64,000 nucleotides of DNA from Sinotaia quadrata (GCA_028829895.1 CM054178.1:68787835-68851834), one strand, 5' to 3'. Numbered from the stretch's first letter, positions 48,650-61,075 are shown. Notes: a model not told the origin generated them from the sequence alone. Numbers and translations: made by a program.

Positions 48650-49870
48650 AATTTGCCTATATAAATTGTTAAATTGTCAAAGTGATCCGATTTGGGACCC
48701 TTCTTATGATGGTTAATTTTGTTAGTGTCAAAGTTGGAAATAAAATCTCAGGTGGAGAATATGCTAGAAATTGCTGATGTAATCCAACTAGTTCCAACTG
48801 GATGTCTAGTTTTTCTGACTAATAGTCTCACACTTGTTCATAACAAATTCATCCAATGGGGACGGAGGGAAAGTTTCTTTGTTGAAGAAGCGCTCTGTTC
48901 TGAATTTGAACATAACTCGAGTCCAGTCATAAAGGCAATCGTTAGCTATTGCTAAGTTAACTGATAAAGAAAAAATGGACTTAGAATATTTCGTACTTTT
49001 ACTATTGATCTATGATTTGAATTGGATAATGCTTATGTAATTGAACCATTATTTCTATGTTCATTAATTTGACCTGGTTGTACATTATACTTGTGAATTT
49101 TAATCGTGATAAGTTTCTTATGCTGGCTGTATACCGGGCTAACGAAATTGTTGCAGGATTTGTAATTTGAGACTGTTTGTAAGAGAGAAAGGGTCTGGAG
49201 TTGAACAATGCCCGAAACTTAATATGCTGCCTTAATTTGACTTGTTGGTGTGTGCATCCGGCGTTGTCATCAACTTATCATTAAAACGTGTGGCTGTAAG
49301 ATGATTCCTGTGAATTCTGTTAGAGGGCCAATACGGCAGAAATTTTGGCTTGGGTTTGGTCTCGAGAATTTATGAAATTTATTTTGAACGTTCCTCATGG
49401 CATTGAGTAAACGCACGCGGAAATTCAAGAAAATTCCTTGTGCTTTATAGAGCATGTGAAATTCAGGACGATTCTCTACGGCGTGCTTGGAAAGCGCGTC
49501 AAAGATTCTGGAACAGTTATGTAACATGCCTTTAGAGAGGACACGTGGGACTTCACCTAAAATGAAAGATAGTGACTTGTTGCAAACCGTATGACTTTGA
49601 AACTCATGCCGCCAACAGCCGCCATCTTTGAAAAGGTTATGTGCATTGACTTTAATTATTTCTCTGAACTCTAATTTCTATAATGATAACCATGAACTTA
49701 TGTATTATGATTTTGATTATGTATTTATGATACTGACTGCTTATGTCTATGCGGGTCAAATTGAACAATTATGTGAAGTGATTCAAATGTCAGTGCTCTT
49801 TGATTATATTCATGTGTTATATATTTGATTGTTGATTTAATAAATTTATTGATACATTTATTGACCATCT
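48650..49870 (+). repeat. Interspersed family A, copy
   Basis: The start TATAAATTGTTAAATTGTCA and the blocks GAGAATATGCTAGAAATTGC, AATGGACTTAGAATATTT, TACCGGGCTAA and GATTTAATAAATTTATTGA match 56,150-57,225. It contains a YY1-type site GCCGCCATCTT at 49,618-49,628. An 85-codon open frame on the minus strand (49,270-49,527) has no recognised motif. Confidence 0.75.
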
Positions 49871-49871
49871 T

Positions 49872-50125
49872 CACATTTACTAGAGTGTCTTAGTGTTTTT
49901 GTAATTATTTGACAATTCTACTAGAGTGTCTTAGCGTTTTGTTAATTATTTGACAATTTTACTAGGGTGTCTTAGCGTTTTGTTAATTATTTGACAATTT
50001 TACTAGAGTGTCTTAGCGTTTTGTTAATTATTTGACAATTTTACTAGAGTGTCTTAGCGTTTTGTTAATTATTTGACAATTTTACTAGAGTGTCTTAGCG
50101 TTTTGTTAATCATTTGACAATTTTA
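49872..50125. repeat. 41-bp minisatellite, six copies
   Basis: The unit ACTAGAGTGTCTTAGCGTTT plus TGTTAATTATTTGACAATTTT is very regular. Confidence 0.95.
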
Positions 50126-50275
50126 GTAGTGTGAAAAGCTGTTTGACAATTTTAGTAGTGTGAACCGCTATTTGACAATTATAGCAGTGTAAGACACTAT
50201 TAAACAATTTTAGCAGTGTGAAACGCTACTTGACAGTTTTAGCAGTGTGAAACGCTATTAGGCAATTTTCTGTTT
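50126..50275. repeat. 29-bp degenerate repeat adjoining the 41-bp array
   Basis: Units like TAGCAGTGTGAAACGCTATT with TGACAATTT, about five. It shares TTTGACAATTTTA with the adjoining array and probably derives from it. Confidence 0.8.
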
Positions 50276-50698
50276 GGTGAGATTCTTTATTTGTCTGAAA
50301 ATGAAATGACATTATTTGAGAGGAATAGTTTTATCCTTTGTACGGGTCGTAACTGGCGCAGTATTTGTTCTTGTCTTAGCGCTTTAATAGAATTCTTATT
50401 AGGTCGTTTCTATTTACTTGACACATTTACTGCTTATATTTTTAAAAACATTTAATATTCTTAATCATTCCACAGATGAGAATTATTCAAACAAAAACAG
50501 ATTTAATTACGTGTATTTTGAATTCCTATTAATTATATATGTTTAAGAAAGACCAACGTGAAGACACATATAAACTGTTTCTTGGCCGCCCTATCTCTCT
50601 CTCTTTCGTTTTGTCGTTCTTTATTTCTTTCTTACACTTGTTCATCGATCCTTTCGTTTATCTATATTGGTGTCTGTCCTTAGCTCGTTCTCTCTTTC

Positions 50699-50707
<9 letters not shown>

Positions 50708-50758
<51 letters not shown>
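50708..50758. repeat. Compound (TC)n(AC)n microsatellite
   Basis: A TC run of about 15 units is followed by about 11 AC units. Confidence 0.93.
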
Positions 50759-50759
<1 letters not shown>

Positions 50760-51379
50760 TACATACATATATACATATTAAGCCTTTGTGTGTGTGTGTG
50801 TGATACATCTGAGTTTCGAATGTCTATTTCTGCATACAATGTTCGAAACTTGACTTTTTTAAAAGGGGTTTTTAAATCAAAATTAAACAGAAATTTATAA
50901 ATACCCCTCCCCCCCCAACATTTACATTTTCCCTTCATCCTCCTCATAAAGTGCTCAACATAAAAGAATTCGTAATCTACACAAACCTCGTTTCGTCTCC
51001 AAAAACCAGTTTCATCTGTTCGAAATCAAAACGTGACTATATTTTTTTTAAAAAGACGTTTTGTAAAGTCACAAGATTAGCCATTTAGCGACTGTTTATT
51101 GAAATCTGTCCTTATTCCAGACTACCTCTGCTTCCCACCAGACAAACCTTGTTCTTGTTTACTTGTTCTACAAACACTTCTTGCGTTCAAAGCGCGATAT
51201 CAGCACAGGCCATCTTTCATCTTGCAAAGGGAGATTAGTCAGAAATGTGTGCGATACTGTGGTGTATGAACTGAGCCCTTGAGAGAAAATTTAGCAGGGA
51301 GGAAGAAGCGCGCGCGCGCGCGAGAGAGAGATGTTCTGATTTGTGATACATGTGCCTGGGTTCTCTCAGTAGCAGCACT

Positions 51380-51520
51380 CGCTTTCATGTCCTTTACATT
51401 TACAATTAATAAGATTAAGATTACGCTGAACAGTAGACATCCATATGTTTGAGCTTTCCTGTCCTTTACATTTACAATTAATACGATTAAAATTATTGTG
51501 AACAGGCGATATCCATATCT
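51380..51520. repeat. Two-copy tandem repeat of about 80 bp
   Basis: TGTCCTTTACATTTACAATT, a GATTAA core and GAACAG(T)…ATATCCATAT occur twice (from about 51,388 and 51,459). Confidence 0.8.
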
Positions 51521-51724
51521 CTGAGCGTTTCTTACACAAGCATGCATATGTATTACACGATTCATAATATACTACACGCGCTCATATGTACACAGACACA
51601 CATGTGAATACATTTGCTTAATGATATACTTGAGGACTGATGTGCGAACAGACAAACATAAGCTATTAGATGAAAATGAAATCTCCTTTAGTTTATAATA
51701 TTTAATCCATAGATCATATATAGA

Positions 51725-51780
51725 ACACACACACACACACACACACCCCCCAAATCCCCACACCCACACCCACACCCAAC
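51725..51780. repeat. (AC)n and ACCCAC short repeat
   Basis: An AC run of about 11 units, then CACCCACACCCACACCCA. Confidence 0.9.
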
Positions 51781-52209
51781 ACTGCATATATGACAGACGA
51801 TATGACAGCAACACAACCTCACTTCTGATATGAGGATGAGGTCAGCGAAATGGTATAGAGACAAGATTTCACAACTTAAAGCGGAAGCGGAAATAAGAAA
51901 AAATCTTTCTTTGATACACCTAAAACACATCACAATCGAACACGGTAGGCATTACGATAATTTTAGATAAAATGAATGCTAAAGTATCATGATGTAATCA
52001 ATGAAAATGATTATGAAAAGTTGGTTAAGAGGATGCTTAATTAAGGGGAGATTAGCAGTGGTTTAATTTCGATCGTCCTACAAGGTCTCTTTCTGCAGAG
52101 AAGGGAGACAATTGAATATGCTAAAGTAAATCTGCGGCTCTCTGCAGTATATGCCTAACCTGAGGATAACATAGCAAGTGACCAAGAATCCAGTGTGTAC
52201 TTCATAAAT

Positions 52210-52640
52210 CATTACAGGTGCCCAAGACACTTCAGTACTGTACCCAGACAATTCTATACAGGTTAAGACACTTCAGTACTGTACCCAGACAATTCTATAC
52301 AGGTTAAAACCCTTCAGTTCTAGGTTCTGACGATGTCGTTTTAGATGAGGATATTTCTCTACTAAACTAGAACACTTCTGTATTTTATTAAGACTCTTTT
52401 TGTATATTAGGTAAAGACACATCAGCACTAGATTCTGACAATCTCGAATTAGATGAAGATTTTCTGTACTATAGTGTATTAAGACATGTTCTAGGTTAAA
52501 ACACTTTTGTAGTAGATTCTGACAATATCGCATTAGATGAAGATATTTTCGTACTAAACTCGAACACTTTTGTATAATATTATGATACTTCGCTAGTAGA
52601 CTAAGGCACTTTTGCCATTGTTAGACTTGTTGGCACTAGG
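52210..52640. repeat. Degenerate tandem repeat
   Basis: Two good copies of GACACTTCAGTACTGTACCC with AGACAATTCTATACAGGTTA are followed by diverged units (TTAGATGAAGATATTT, ACACTTTTGTA). Confidence 0.75.
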
Positions 52641-52794
52641 CTCTGACACTTGAAGAAATCAGGATCTCTTGTGTGAGAACAGTCTGAGAGAAAGTTAATT
52701 TTTTGGAGAAGCATTCAGACGGCCACTGGCACCACTGCCACTCCATGGATGAGTTCCAATAACGAAGGATTTGTTCCAGCAATTCGTTCCAGTA

Positions 52795-53360
52795 GAGTGG
52801 AAGTAAAGCAGAGAAAATGTGACGTTTTGCTGGGAGATGGGCAAGATATTAATTCTCCACCACCCTAAGCCACACATAAACTGAGACTAATCCCCCCAAA
52901 CACCTTCTGGCTGGCCGCACGTGCTGGAGAAATGAATGATAGATACTGTAGAATAGAAGAGTGATAGTTCTAGAAGATAGCTCGAGCCCCCTAATAAATA
53001 CAGCCAGGATAGTAACTAAATACAACATGTAAGTGAGTCACACTAACATGAGTGGTCTATGTATCAACAATAATTGTATTCAACTCGAAATAACATAAGA
53101 TATCATGCCTATATATATATGTAGCAAATAGTTCAACATTTACAATTAGTGTATATATATATATATATATATATATGGAGAGAGAAAGAAATATGTGGTG
53201 TTCCCCAATGACCATGTGACTCCTATGGCACTCTAGTAGTTATTTGGTTCAATCATAAGAGTGAGCTATAAATGAGTTTATTAGAGAACACTGAATGTTT
53301 CAGAGTAAACTCTAGAGTAATTTGGTAGAATTTGTCTACAACTTGACTGAGGCTGTGGGG
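52795..53360 (+). repeat. Interspersed family B, copy 1
   Basis: Aligns over about 560 bp with 61,970-62,545. Shared are TGTGACGTTTT, GAATAGAAGAGTGATAGTTC, TAGAAGATAGCTCGAGCCCC, ACATGAGTGGTCTA and AGAGAACACTGAATGTTTC. A TA microsatellite lies inside at about 53,153-53,175. No coding capacity; class unknown. Confidence 0.85.
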
Positions 53361-53364
53361 TTGT

Positions 53365-54890
53365 GAGTTTATAAATACATTACTTTTGGTATGCCTGACG
53401 TTCAGTCTAAGTCCCAATGAATGTGGTCCATTGAACCAGTCCAATGGATGTAGGTCGTTCTGCTCTGATGCTGCTTGCCATGCAAAACTCATCAAAGTCA
53501 ACTTCCAGAATAAAGTGGTCATGCTTTGGCATTGTTTGTCATCGAACTCAATGCCTTAGATATCATAGATAAAGTCTCCGATAAAGTCTCAGACAAAGTG
53601 CCGATCTACAATAAAATACACATGGGCTAAGAAATTGTCCTCATGTTCCAGAACATTCTTACTTACATTGCCATCATACATTTAAATATCATAAGCAAAA
53701 TATAATAATATAAAATAAAGTTAATGTAAAGAGATAAACATTAATGTAATATTAGTTAGTCAAGCAAAACCAAATACCTTTGGCAGTAATAGATACAGAG
53801 GATGATTTCCTGCTGTGTTGATAACCATTGATAAGGTTAGTAGTATGATTAATCTTTGTTAACACTGTGAGCCAAAATACGTTTTTCTTCAATGGTCAGC
53901 TGCATTCCACTAAAGTTTACAGGTGAGTTTCTGGTACATTTATTTATGTGGCTGCGCTGTGCTTTGACTAGTTATTTTAGAGAGCTGTCTAGAACATTCA
54001 AGTATGTTCCCAGCATGGGGATAAGGGTCAGCCTTTCTAGAAGGTAGGTTTATGTGTAGTCTATTTTTAGTCTATTTTTAGATGATGGATGGATATGGGC
54101 TATATAAGCCATTTTGTGATAGACAGCCCCACTTAATTCCACTCATTATTTAAAATAGAAAGTTTCAGAACGACCCTAACCAAGCCAATTGTCTTTACTT
54201 GGCAACTTTCACAACATCCTCCTGATTTAATTTTTTCCCTGTCCCACCCTTCTCTCCTGAGATCTGCCTGATACTATTTTCACCCACTCACTCAACTCCC
54301 ACCCACTGCAACCCAATTCTCGAGTAAACACTCATTGTGTATGTAAGCTGAATGTAAAGCAATTAGAAGATTACTGGAAAGAGGTTCATGTTCTGTTGGG
54401 CATCCCAACGGATTTCTCTTTGCTTTCAGTGATGTTCATTATGTTTGGTTGTCAATTGCAGGGTTTGCAAGTCTGAACATACTTCTACCGATTTACGGCT
54501 GCCATGATGCTTGGCTGTAATCCAAATGTCCAGTTACAGCATGCACATCTGAACATACTTTAACCAATTTATGATTGTCGTAATCTGAATTCATGTCTTT
54601 GAATTTAGAAGACACTTACCACCCTCCCTCTCCTTAACTTCCTCCCGCAATTTACCTTCTTCACTTTTGCATATATGATTAAAAATTATTTATATTATTA
54701 CAAATTGTGTGAGTTTGACTAATCTGTTTAATTCAATTGTGGAGTAATAAAGATTTGATCAGTTGTTTGTGTATATTGTACACATTCATTATTATGGAAT
54801 ATATTTGAAAACAGATCAGTTTATAATTTTTAATAAATTGTATTATTACTTTTACGTTTCTATGCTGGAAATTTATTGAACGTTTACTAT
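53365..54890. other. No recognised gene
   Basis: Moderately AT-rich intronic sequence without recognised exons or mobile-element ends. Confidence 0.45.
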
Positions 54891-54899
54891 CGCGTTTTG

Positions 54900-55255
54900 A
54901 GCTTGGATCTTTGGGCTGGGGTCATTGGACTTGGATCTTTGGGCTAGGGTCATTGGACTTGGATCTTTAGGCTGGGATCATCGGACTTGGATTTTTGGGC
55001 TGGGGTCATTAGACTTGGATCTTTGGGCTGAGGTCATTGGACTTGGATCTTTGGGCTGGGGTCATTGGACTTGGATCTTTAGGCTGGGATCATCGGACGG
55101 ATTTTTGGGCTGGGGTCATTGGATCTTTGGGCTGGGGTCATTGGACTTGGATCTTTAGGCTGGGATCATCGGACTTGGATTTTTGGGCTGGGGTCATTAG
55201 ACTTGGATCTTTGGGTTGGGGTCATTGGACTTGGATCTTTGGGCTGGGATCATTA
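54900..55255. repeat. 28-bp minisatellite, about 13 copies
   Basis: The unit GGACTTGGATCTTTGGGCTG plus GGGTCATT; variants with TAGGCTGGGATCATC recur at spaced intervals, hinting at a larger repeat period. Confidence 0.93.
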
Positions 55256-55714
55256 TAAATTATAGCTCAGCGATATTAATAGAAAAGATCCCAGGACTCA
55301 GAAGAGTTCAGTGTAACATTTAAAGTGTATTATCTTGATTCATAATTAACAACTGTAACATCCTGTACGTGCAACCATCACCAGGTGAAAGTATTATTTT
55401 AATTCTAATTAAGAACTTATCTTAATATTCTTAAGAACTATACTATTTTCTGTACGTGAAGTTATTTCCATGTGATGGTGGGCTAGAGAACTAGCGGATA
55501 TAATTAGCTCATTTTATCTAATCTGATGGACACCCTGTAGAGGATTACAAACCATTCTAGCTGCTGTCTTTCCTTTCTTACCTTTGCTGTCGAGTATCTC
55601 TCTGAAACCTTCCTCTAATACTGACCTCTTTCCTCTACGATATGTGTGGCTTGTGTTTTGGTTTACATCAATGATAGTCGCATGATGTTAGCACTTTTGC
55701 TATTTGAAGGAATA

Positions 55715-56040
55715 AAATTATCGTATGTAAAGTGTTTGTCTCTTTTTTCGTCCACTACCATTTGTAGGAGTAATCTTATCTTATGTAATTAGTTTGTCTC
55801 CTCTTTTGTTCACTATCAATGGAAGGAGAAATCTTTTCTTATATAACAAGTTTGTCTCCTCCTTCGTTTACTACAATTTGAAGGAGAAATCTTGTCTTAT
55901 GTAACAAATTTTCTCCTCTTTCATCTACTATTTTTTGAAGAAGAAATATTATCTTATGTCACACGTTTGTCTCCTCTTCTACTAAAATCTGAAGAAGAAA
56001 TCTTATATGTAACAATTTTGTCCCTATTTTCGTCAGCTCG
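55715..56040. repeat. Degenerate tandem repeat of about 55 bp
   Basis: Five to six units like TTATGTAACAAGTTTGTCTC with CTCTTTC…CTACTAT and TTGAAGGAGAAATCT. Confidence 0.8.
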
Positions 56041-56149
56041 TATACTTTGTTTGGTCAGAATGTCAATTACCAGTGGCGTCGTTGCATTTTTCCTTTGAAC
56101 ATAATTATTTCAAAATTATTTGTGGTAGAGTAAATTTAGAGTATCTCTA

Positions 56150-57225
56150 TTTTAATACTTAATTGTTGTATAAATTGTTAAAATTGCCAGAGTAGCCCGA
56201 CTTTGGGCACTTCTTATGACGGTATTTTTGAAAGTGTCTGAGTTGAAGTAAACACTTGGGTTGAGAATATGCTAAAAATTGCTGATGTAAGGTAAACTAG
56301 TTCAACTGGATGAGTAGTTTTTATTATTCAATGGTTATGATTTACAAGAACGAGACCAGATAGTGGGCAGAGATCAAGAAGTTTACCTGCTGTAGAAAAT
56401 TATATTGTCGGATCACTTGAATTTGGTGTGCCAAAGAAGTCAAGTCTTGAAAGGCAGCCTTTAGCTTATTGATGAGTTAAGTGACTGGTTGAGAGAGAAT
56501 GGACCTAGAAATATTTCATGCATTTTGCTATTGATGTGTTATGCTTGTGTTTTATGTAGAGATGTATTATGTTAGTAGACTATTATTTCTACAATTGTTT
56601 GAACTAAGCTGCTCGTATGTAGTGTGCTGACACTTGACGTTGCTATGCTGCATTTATTATGGTGTGTGTGTATCGGGCTAATAAATATCATTACAGGAAC
56701 TGTAAGTTGAGACTGGAATATAAGAAAGATTGGAGTTATAAAACAATAAATGGAAATTTAGGTTTTCTTCCTGATTATATTTTTCAGAGTAAAGCAGCCT
56801 TTTTCTCTCATCATGTTATTTGGATCTCCTGATTCACTTATTGTAATCTGTTATGCCCAACTGTGGTAGAGGCGTGAAGCAGTGTGTGTAAGTGTGAAAG
56901 GATACACTACAATCCTTTGATGTATCATGGCAAAGTATGCTGATTACATTGGGCAATTTCTGGTACAATGAAATTACTAGAAATTGCTACAATTGTTGTT
57001 CTGCTTGAAGGAAGTGACAGCAAAAAAGAGCAATCAAGTTGGCTTGAGTGAATAACAGTGCATCAGTGTTATCGACGTTTGAGAAGACAGGCATATATTG
57101 GCGTCGACAATAGACTTGTGATCTTGTTGCAAAAGTGTGCCAAAGACAGCGTTTAATTCAGGCTATGTATTTTCTCATTGTAATTATCATATGTATTCTG
57201 ATTCTTGATTTAATAAATTTATTGA
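56150..57225 (+). repeat. Interspersed family A, copy followed by family C
   Basis: Starts TTGTATAAATTGTTAAAATT, then AGCCCGACTTTGGGCACTTC and GAAAGTGTCTGAGTTGAAGT, and ends near GATTTAATAAATTTATTGA. It matches the copies at 48,650 and, inverted, 39,815. Confidence 0.8.
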
Positions 57226-57234
57226 CATTCTTAC

Positions 57235-57515
57235 ACGTATTGATAACCTTATGTTGGAGTAGAAAGTGGGTTGATGGGGGCTCGCTAAATATAGATTAAA
57301 GACGGATTTGTCTTCTCCTTTAGTAAGCAGTTTTCTATCTACGGAATATTGTGTGACTGTAAAAGTTTATTTTAGATGTTGTGGAAGAGAGAAAACGTTT
57401 GCAGCACCCACATATCCGCCAAGTGAGAGAGACGAGTAATGTCTGCTTAACATAAATTAAGATTCCCATCACTCGTAATTAGTTATGATTGATTAATTAA
57501 TAATACTCATAATAA
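57235..57515 (+). repeat. Interspersed family C, copy 3
   Basis: Contains TTGATGGGGGCTCGCTAAAT, AAAGACGGATTTGTCTTCTC, GTGGAAGAGAGAAAACGTTT and CGCCAAGTGAGAGAGACGAG. Confidence 0.8.
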
Positions 57516-57639
57516 TTACTTGGCTATTTAAAGAATTATCTGTATGCTCTGCAGTGAACATTGGCTGCTGTTTCGAGAAAGTTAATATAAACATGATGCC
57601 CGGTAAAGAAACACGGCTAGCATTTCACCTTTTATATTC

Positions 57640-57800
57640 TTCATTGCGCACACACATACATACACACACATAAACACTCAACATCCACTTTAATACACAC
57701 ACAAACACACATTCACACACATACGCACGCATACATAAGTAGCAACATGCAAAAGTCCACACAGAAGCACACACGTAAACGAACACACGCCTGAATATAC
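57640..57800. repeat. CA-rich simple sequence
   Basis: Degenerate ACACACAT-type stretch; small frames over it are artefacts. Confidence 0.75.
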
Positions 57801-57809
57801 TAGCAAACA

Positions 57810-58900
57810 AACGCTTGCACGCACACGTAAGCACTCTCCATCACTGGCCTTTCGTACATACACATATCTATAAATAGAATCCATGCTCGCATATGTGCTT
57901 TTACGAAAATAACATTTTCTTATACAGAATATTTTACTCTTTTCTGTTTGGCAATAAAATTTGAATAAATTATGTAAGTAATATTCTGTCCAAATAGAAT
58001 ATTCATCACTAACAAACTAGTTCTACTTTGGCCATTTTCTTTTTGTAGTGGCAGTCACAATGTTCAAGAAAAATCTGAAAAAAGAGTTGTCTCTCACATT
58101 GCTAGTCAATGATGTATATATGCCATCCATTCTTCACCGGGGACGAGAGGGTGAGGGAGGGAGACTGATGCCTTTAACCAACCGTCAAATCATATCTTGG
58201 ATCAGTTTTGGAATTTTATGCTACAGATTCGGGAACAACTTTTACGTCAAGCATGAAAATTAATTAAATGGCTGCTATTGGTTTACTGATTGTGTTTACA
58301 GACTTCAAAGTCGAAGTCTTGTGCCAAGAAGTAGCGTGCTCCTGTCAGACTTTCACCGCACATATGAGGTCATGACAACATACGGGGTGGGGTGGGGGTG
58401 GGTAGGACACACAGTGCACTTTTTTACGTTGTAGGAGTGCCACTTTACGTAACTACACTGTTCTCTGTACTTGCGCCTCCATTCATTGCATTTCTGAACT
58501 ACTTGAGATACCCCCCCAAAAAAAAAAACAACAATTTTTTTTAACAAAATCCTCCACATACCTATGACAGTCCGGACTTCATCTTTGTTGTAAACACTTG
58601 TTCTCTCACAGCTGCTAGTCCAAGTTTTACATTTCTGCGTGAAATTCATTATGATTGTAATCTCGGGTATAATTATACCACAAAGTTAGATTTATAGTCA
58701 GATTGGCATTCATTATGGATTCATTATGGCTCCAATACGCCATTGTGCATATTGTGAAGATAAGCATGAAGATTGTAATTAGAATGGGTAACTCAGGACT
58801 TTCGTTAGTAGAATGAATTAACATAATTTTCAAAGTAACAAACATTTTTTAAAGAATGTTATTTTAATGCTCTTACATTATATATCATGCTGATTCGCTA
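57810..58900. other. No recognised gene; end of EF-hand intron
   Basis: AT-rich sequence, including a C-run/A-run at about 58,511-58,528. The intron ends with the acceptor at 58,910. Confidence 0.45.
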
Positions 58901-58910
58901 TTTTCACCAG

Positions 58911-59054
58911 AGATCAAGAGGACATTTTCTATGTTCGACAAAGATGGAAATGGGCACATAACTCGCCATGAACTTCGCAATGTGGTGCGCATGCTCGGAC
59001 AGTTCATGTCGGAAGCTGAGCTTGAGCAAATGATTGAACGAGCAGACTGTGACG
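58911..59054 (+). CDS. Calmodulin-like EF-hand protein, second coding exon (complete EF-hand 1)
   Basis: Acceptor TATTTTCACCAG, donor GACG|GTATGT, 144 nt, phase 1 to phase 1. It encodes IKRTFSMFDKDGNGHITRHE, about residues 32-51 of the joined protein. The canonical calcium loop has Asp, Asp, Asn at positions 1, 3, 5, Ile at 8 and Glu at 12. LRNVVRMLGQ and SEAELEQMIERADCDG then match the linker and the start of the second loop of calmodulin-family proteins. The second loop is cut by the splice site. Identity to calmodulin is clearly partial, so this is a calmodulin-like paralogue rather than calmodulin itself. Later canonical exons are not in the window. Confidence 0.9.
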
Positions 59055-59086
59055 GTATGTCGTTATTGTTAGTGAAGAGAGAGAGA

Positions 59087-59087
<1 letters not shown>

Positions 59088-59125
<38 letters not shown>

Positions 59126-59128
59126 GTT

Positions 59129-59168
<40 letters not shown>
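59088..59168. repeat. (GT)n microsatellite just after the EF-hand exon donor
   Basis: Two GT runs separated by TTGTTTGT begin only about 34 bp after the splice donor of the EF-hand exon. Confidence 0.93.
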
Positions 59169-59173
<5 letters not shown>

Positions 59174-59269
59174 TTATCTGTTTACTTTCTTTTCTACTTT
59201 GCATTCTGACCTTCTATCGAAACGCATTATAAACCTCTTAATTTTCGCATTATAACGCGTTTTCTTCTC

Positions 59270-59720
59270 GTACCCTTTCTCCCCTCTGACATCTTTCCCT
59301 CTTCTAGTATCCTAACCTTCTCCTCCCCCCCCCCCCGAAATCTTAACTGTCCCTATTCTAGCAACCTAACCTTCTCCCTCCTGGCATCTTAACTTTTCTT
59401 CCTCTTCTAGCATCCTAACCTTCTACCCCCACCCCGACATCTTAACTTTCCCTTTCCAGCAACCTAACCTTCTCCTTCCTGACATCATTAACTTTCCCTA
59501 TTCTAGCATCCTAGCCTTTTTCTCCTGACATCTTAACTTTCCCTATTCTAGCAACCTAACCTTCTCCTTCCTGACATTTTAACTTTCCCTATTCTAGCAT
59601 CCTAACCTTTTCTCTCCTCATATCTTAACTTTTCCTATTCTAGCATCCTAACCTGCTCCATCCTGGCATCATAATACTCTCCTAGAATCCTAAATAATCT
59701 CTCGGAACATCCTTAAACTC
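59270..59720. repeat. Pyrimidine-rich degenerate tandem repeat
   Basis: Units of about 40-45 bp such as CATCTTAACTTTCCCTATTC plus TAGCATCCTAACCTTCTCC, about ten, one strand almost all pyrimidine. Confidence 0.85.
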
Positions 59721-60016
59721 TCATTCTTTGCATCTTACCCCCCACTTCTTTGCATCCTAGCTTTCTCTCTCTCTCTCCCCTTGTAACTAGTACTCTCTCT
59801 CTCCTGGCATCTCAAAACTCAACTACTGGAATTCGAACACCCACCCTCCATCCAGAAGCTGTCTACATTTTCATTGAATTTTATTTTTATATTCTTTCTT
59901 GTTTCACCCTCTTTGTGCTTTGTTTGTACTTTCCTATAGTTCAATTCGTCTTACACTCTGTCATTTCGAAGATACCCCACCCCTACGTCATGGGCACAGC
60001 TTGTCTTTGTCTGCAG

Positions 60017-60078
60017 GAATAATGGCAATGGTTGGATTCATTGGATTTATCGTTGCTGCGTATTTGCAAAGCATTTAA
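60017..60078 (+). CDS. Possible alternative last exon giving a hydrophobic tail
   Basis: A good acceptor (CTTGTCTTTGTCTGCAG) lies before GA ATA ATG. Joined in phase to the exon ending at 59,054 it gives Asp-Cys-Asp-Gly then IMAMVGFIGFIVAAYLQSI and TAA, a 98-residue protein with one intact EF-hand and a tail-anchor-like end. Support is only the acceptor, the phase and the hydrophobicity. I see no AATAAA close downstream, and the second EF loop would be destroyed, so this may be chance. Confidence 0.2.
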
Positions 60079-60079
60079 A

Positions 60080-60590
60080 GTTTGATTCACACTTTTAGAG
60101 ATCAATAGACAGATACTGGCCCACGCTCACTCACACTCCGCACCTAGACTGAGGCAGACAGTCCAAAGTTAAAGTGGTAGACTCGCTGAATAGAATAGCC
60201 AATTTTTACTTTTATTTCAAGGGCATATGCGCGGACTCTTCATCACATTCTCTCCAACGTAGTTACTTATATATTTCCAGCCCTCCTCTCTTCCCCCGCC
60301 CCCGTCGTGAACGCTATGCTCTGCTGTTTCCGATTCGTTGGAGGCAACGTCTAGTTTACATTTATTTAAACAGTTCACAATAGATTGACTTTGTTCCTTG
60401 ACACTCTGAATGTTGCAGCATGAATCGTGTCTGAGTGTTTGAATGAACCAGACATTATTTTCTCTAGGACGATATTTGTATTGATCTTGTGCTGCCACTA
60501 AGAGAATCAGAAACTGAACTCCATTTGAAACTAGTAGTAAGTACTGATGTTACTGAATCAAGATTTGTCACAATACGGTATACGTCGCAG
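60080..60590. other. No recognised gene
   Basis: Mixed-composition sequence; open frames of about 70-90 codons on both strands (60,174-60,498) have no recognised motif. Confidence 0.45.
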
Positions 60591-60594
60591 ACAA

Positions 60595-60780
60595 TAAAAA
60601 TCCCTTACAAGGGGCAAGACCTTTTCTTATTACCTCACAGACAAATATAAAGAATCCCTTACAATCGGGGATAAAACCTTTTCGTATTACCTCACAGACT
60701 AATATAAAGAATCCCTTACAATCGGGCTTAAGATTTTTTCATTACTTCACGCCCGATTTTTAAAGAATCACTTACAAGAC
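60595..60780. repeat. Three-copy tandem repeat of about 62 bp
   Basis: Units with AATCCCTTACAA, ACCTTTTC and TATTACCTCACAGAC. Confidence 0.8.
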
Positions 60781-60914
60781 AAGGTTAATTCCTTTTCTCC
60801 TTTCCCTACATCTGGGCAGTCTAAGTTCCAGGCCCCGCAGATTCAGTCGTATGTTGTCTTGTTGGTGTCACTTCACTGTCTGAGGTGGCGCTAGAGGTCG
60901 CTGGTGGAATTACT

Positions 60915-61075
60915 TTTCACACTTAGCTTGTAAAAGTACTTAGCACAGTTAGCTTGTAGAGCTACTTTGCCCAGTTAACTTGTAGAGTTACTTTGCCAGT
61001 TAGCTTGTAGAGTTACTTTGCCCAGTTAGCTTGTAGGATTACTTTGCCAGTTAGCTTGTAGAGTTACTGTATTGC
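60915..61075. repeat. Short tandem repeat of about 26 bp
   Basis: The unit GTTAGCTTGTAGAGTTACTT plus TGCCCA, about six copies. Confidence 0.88.

Noticed and set aside
49270..49527. 85-codon minus-strand frame
   Set aside because: It sits in an interspersed repeat copy, is absent from the other copies, and matches no family I know.
59825..59850. B-box-like GGAATTCGAACAC suggesting a tRNA or tRNA-derived SINE
   Set aside because: The motif is imperfect and no A-box or cloverleaf could be built around it.
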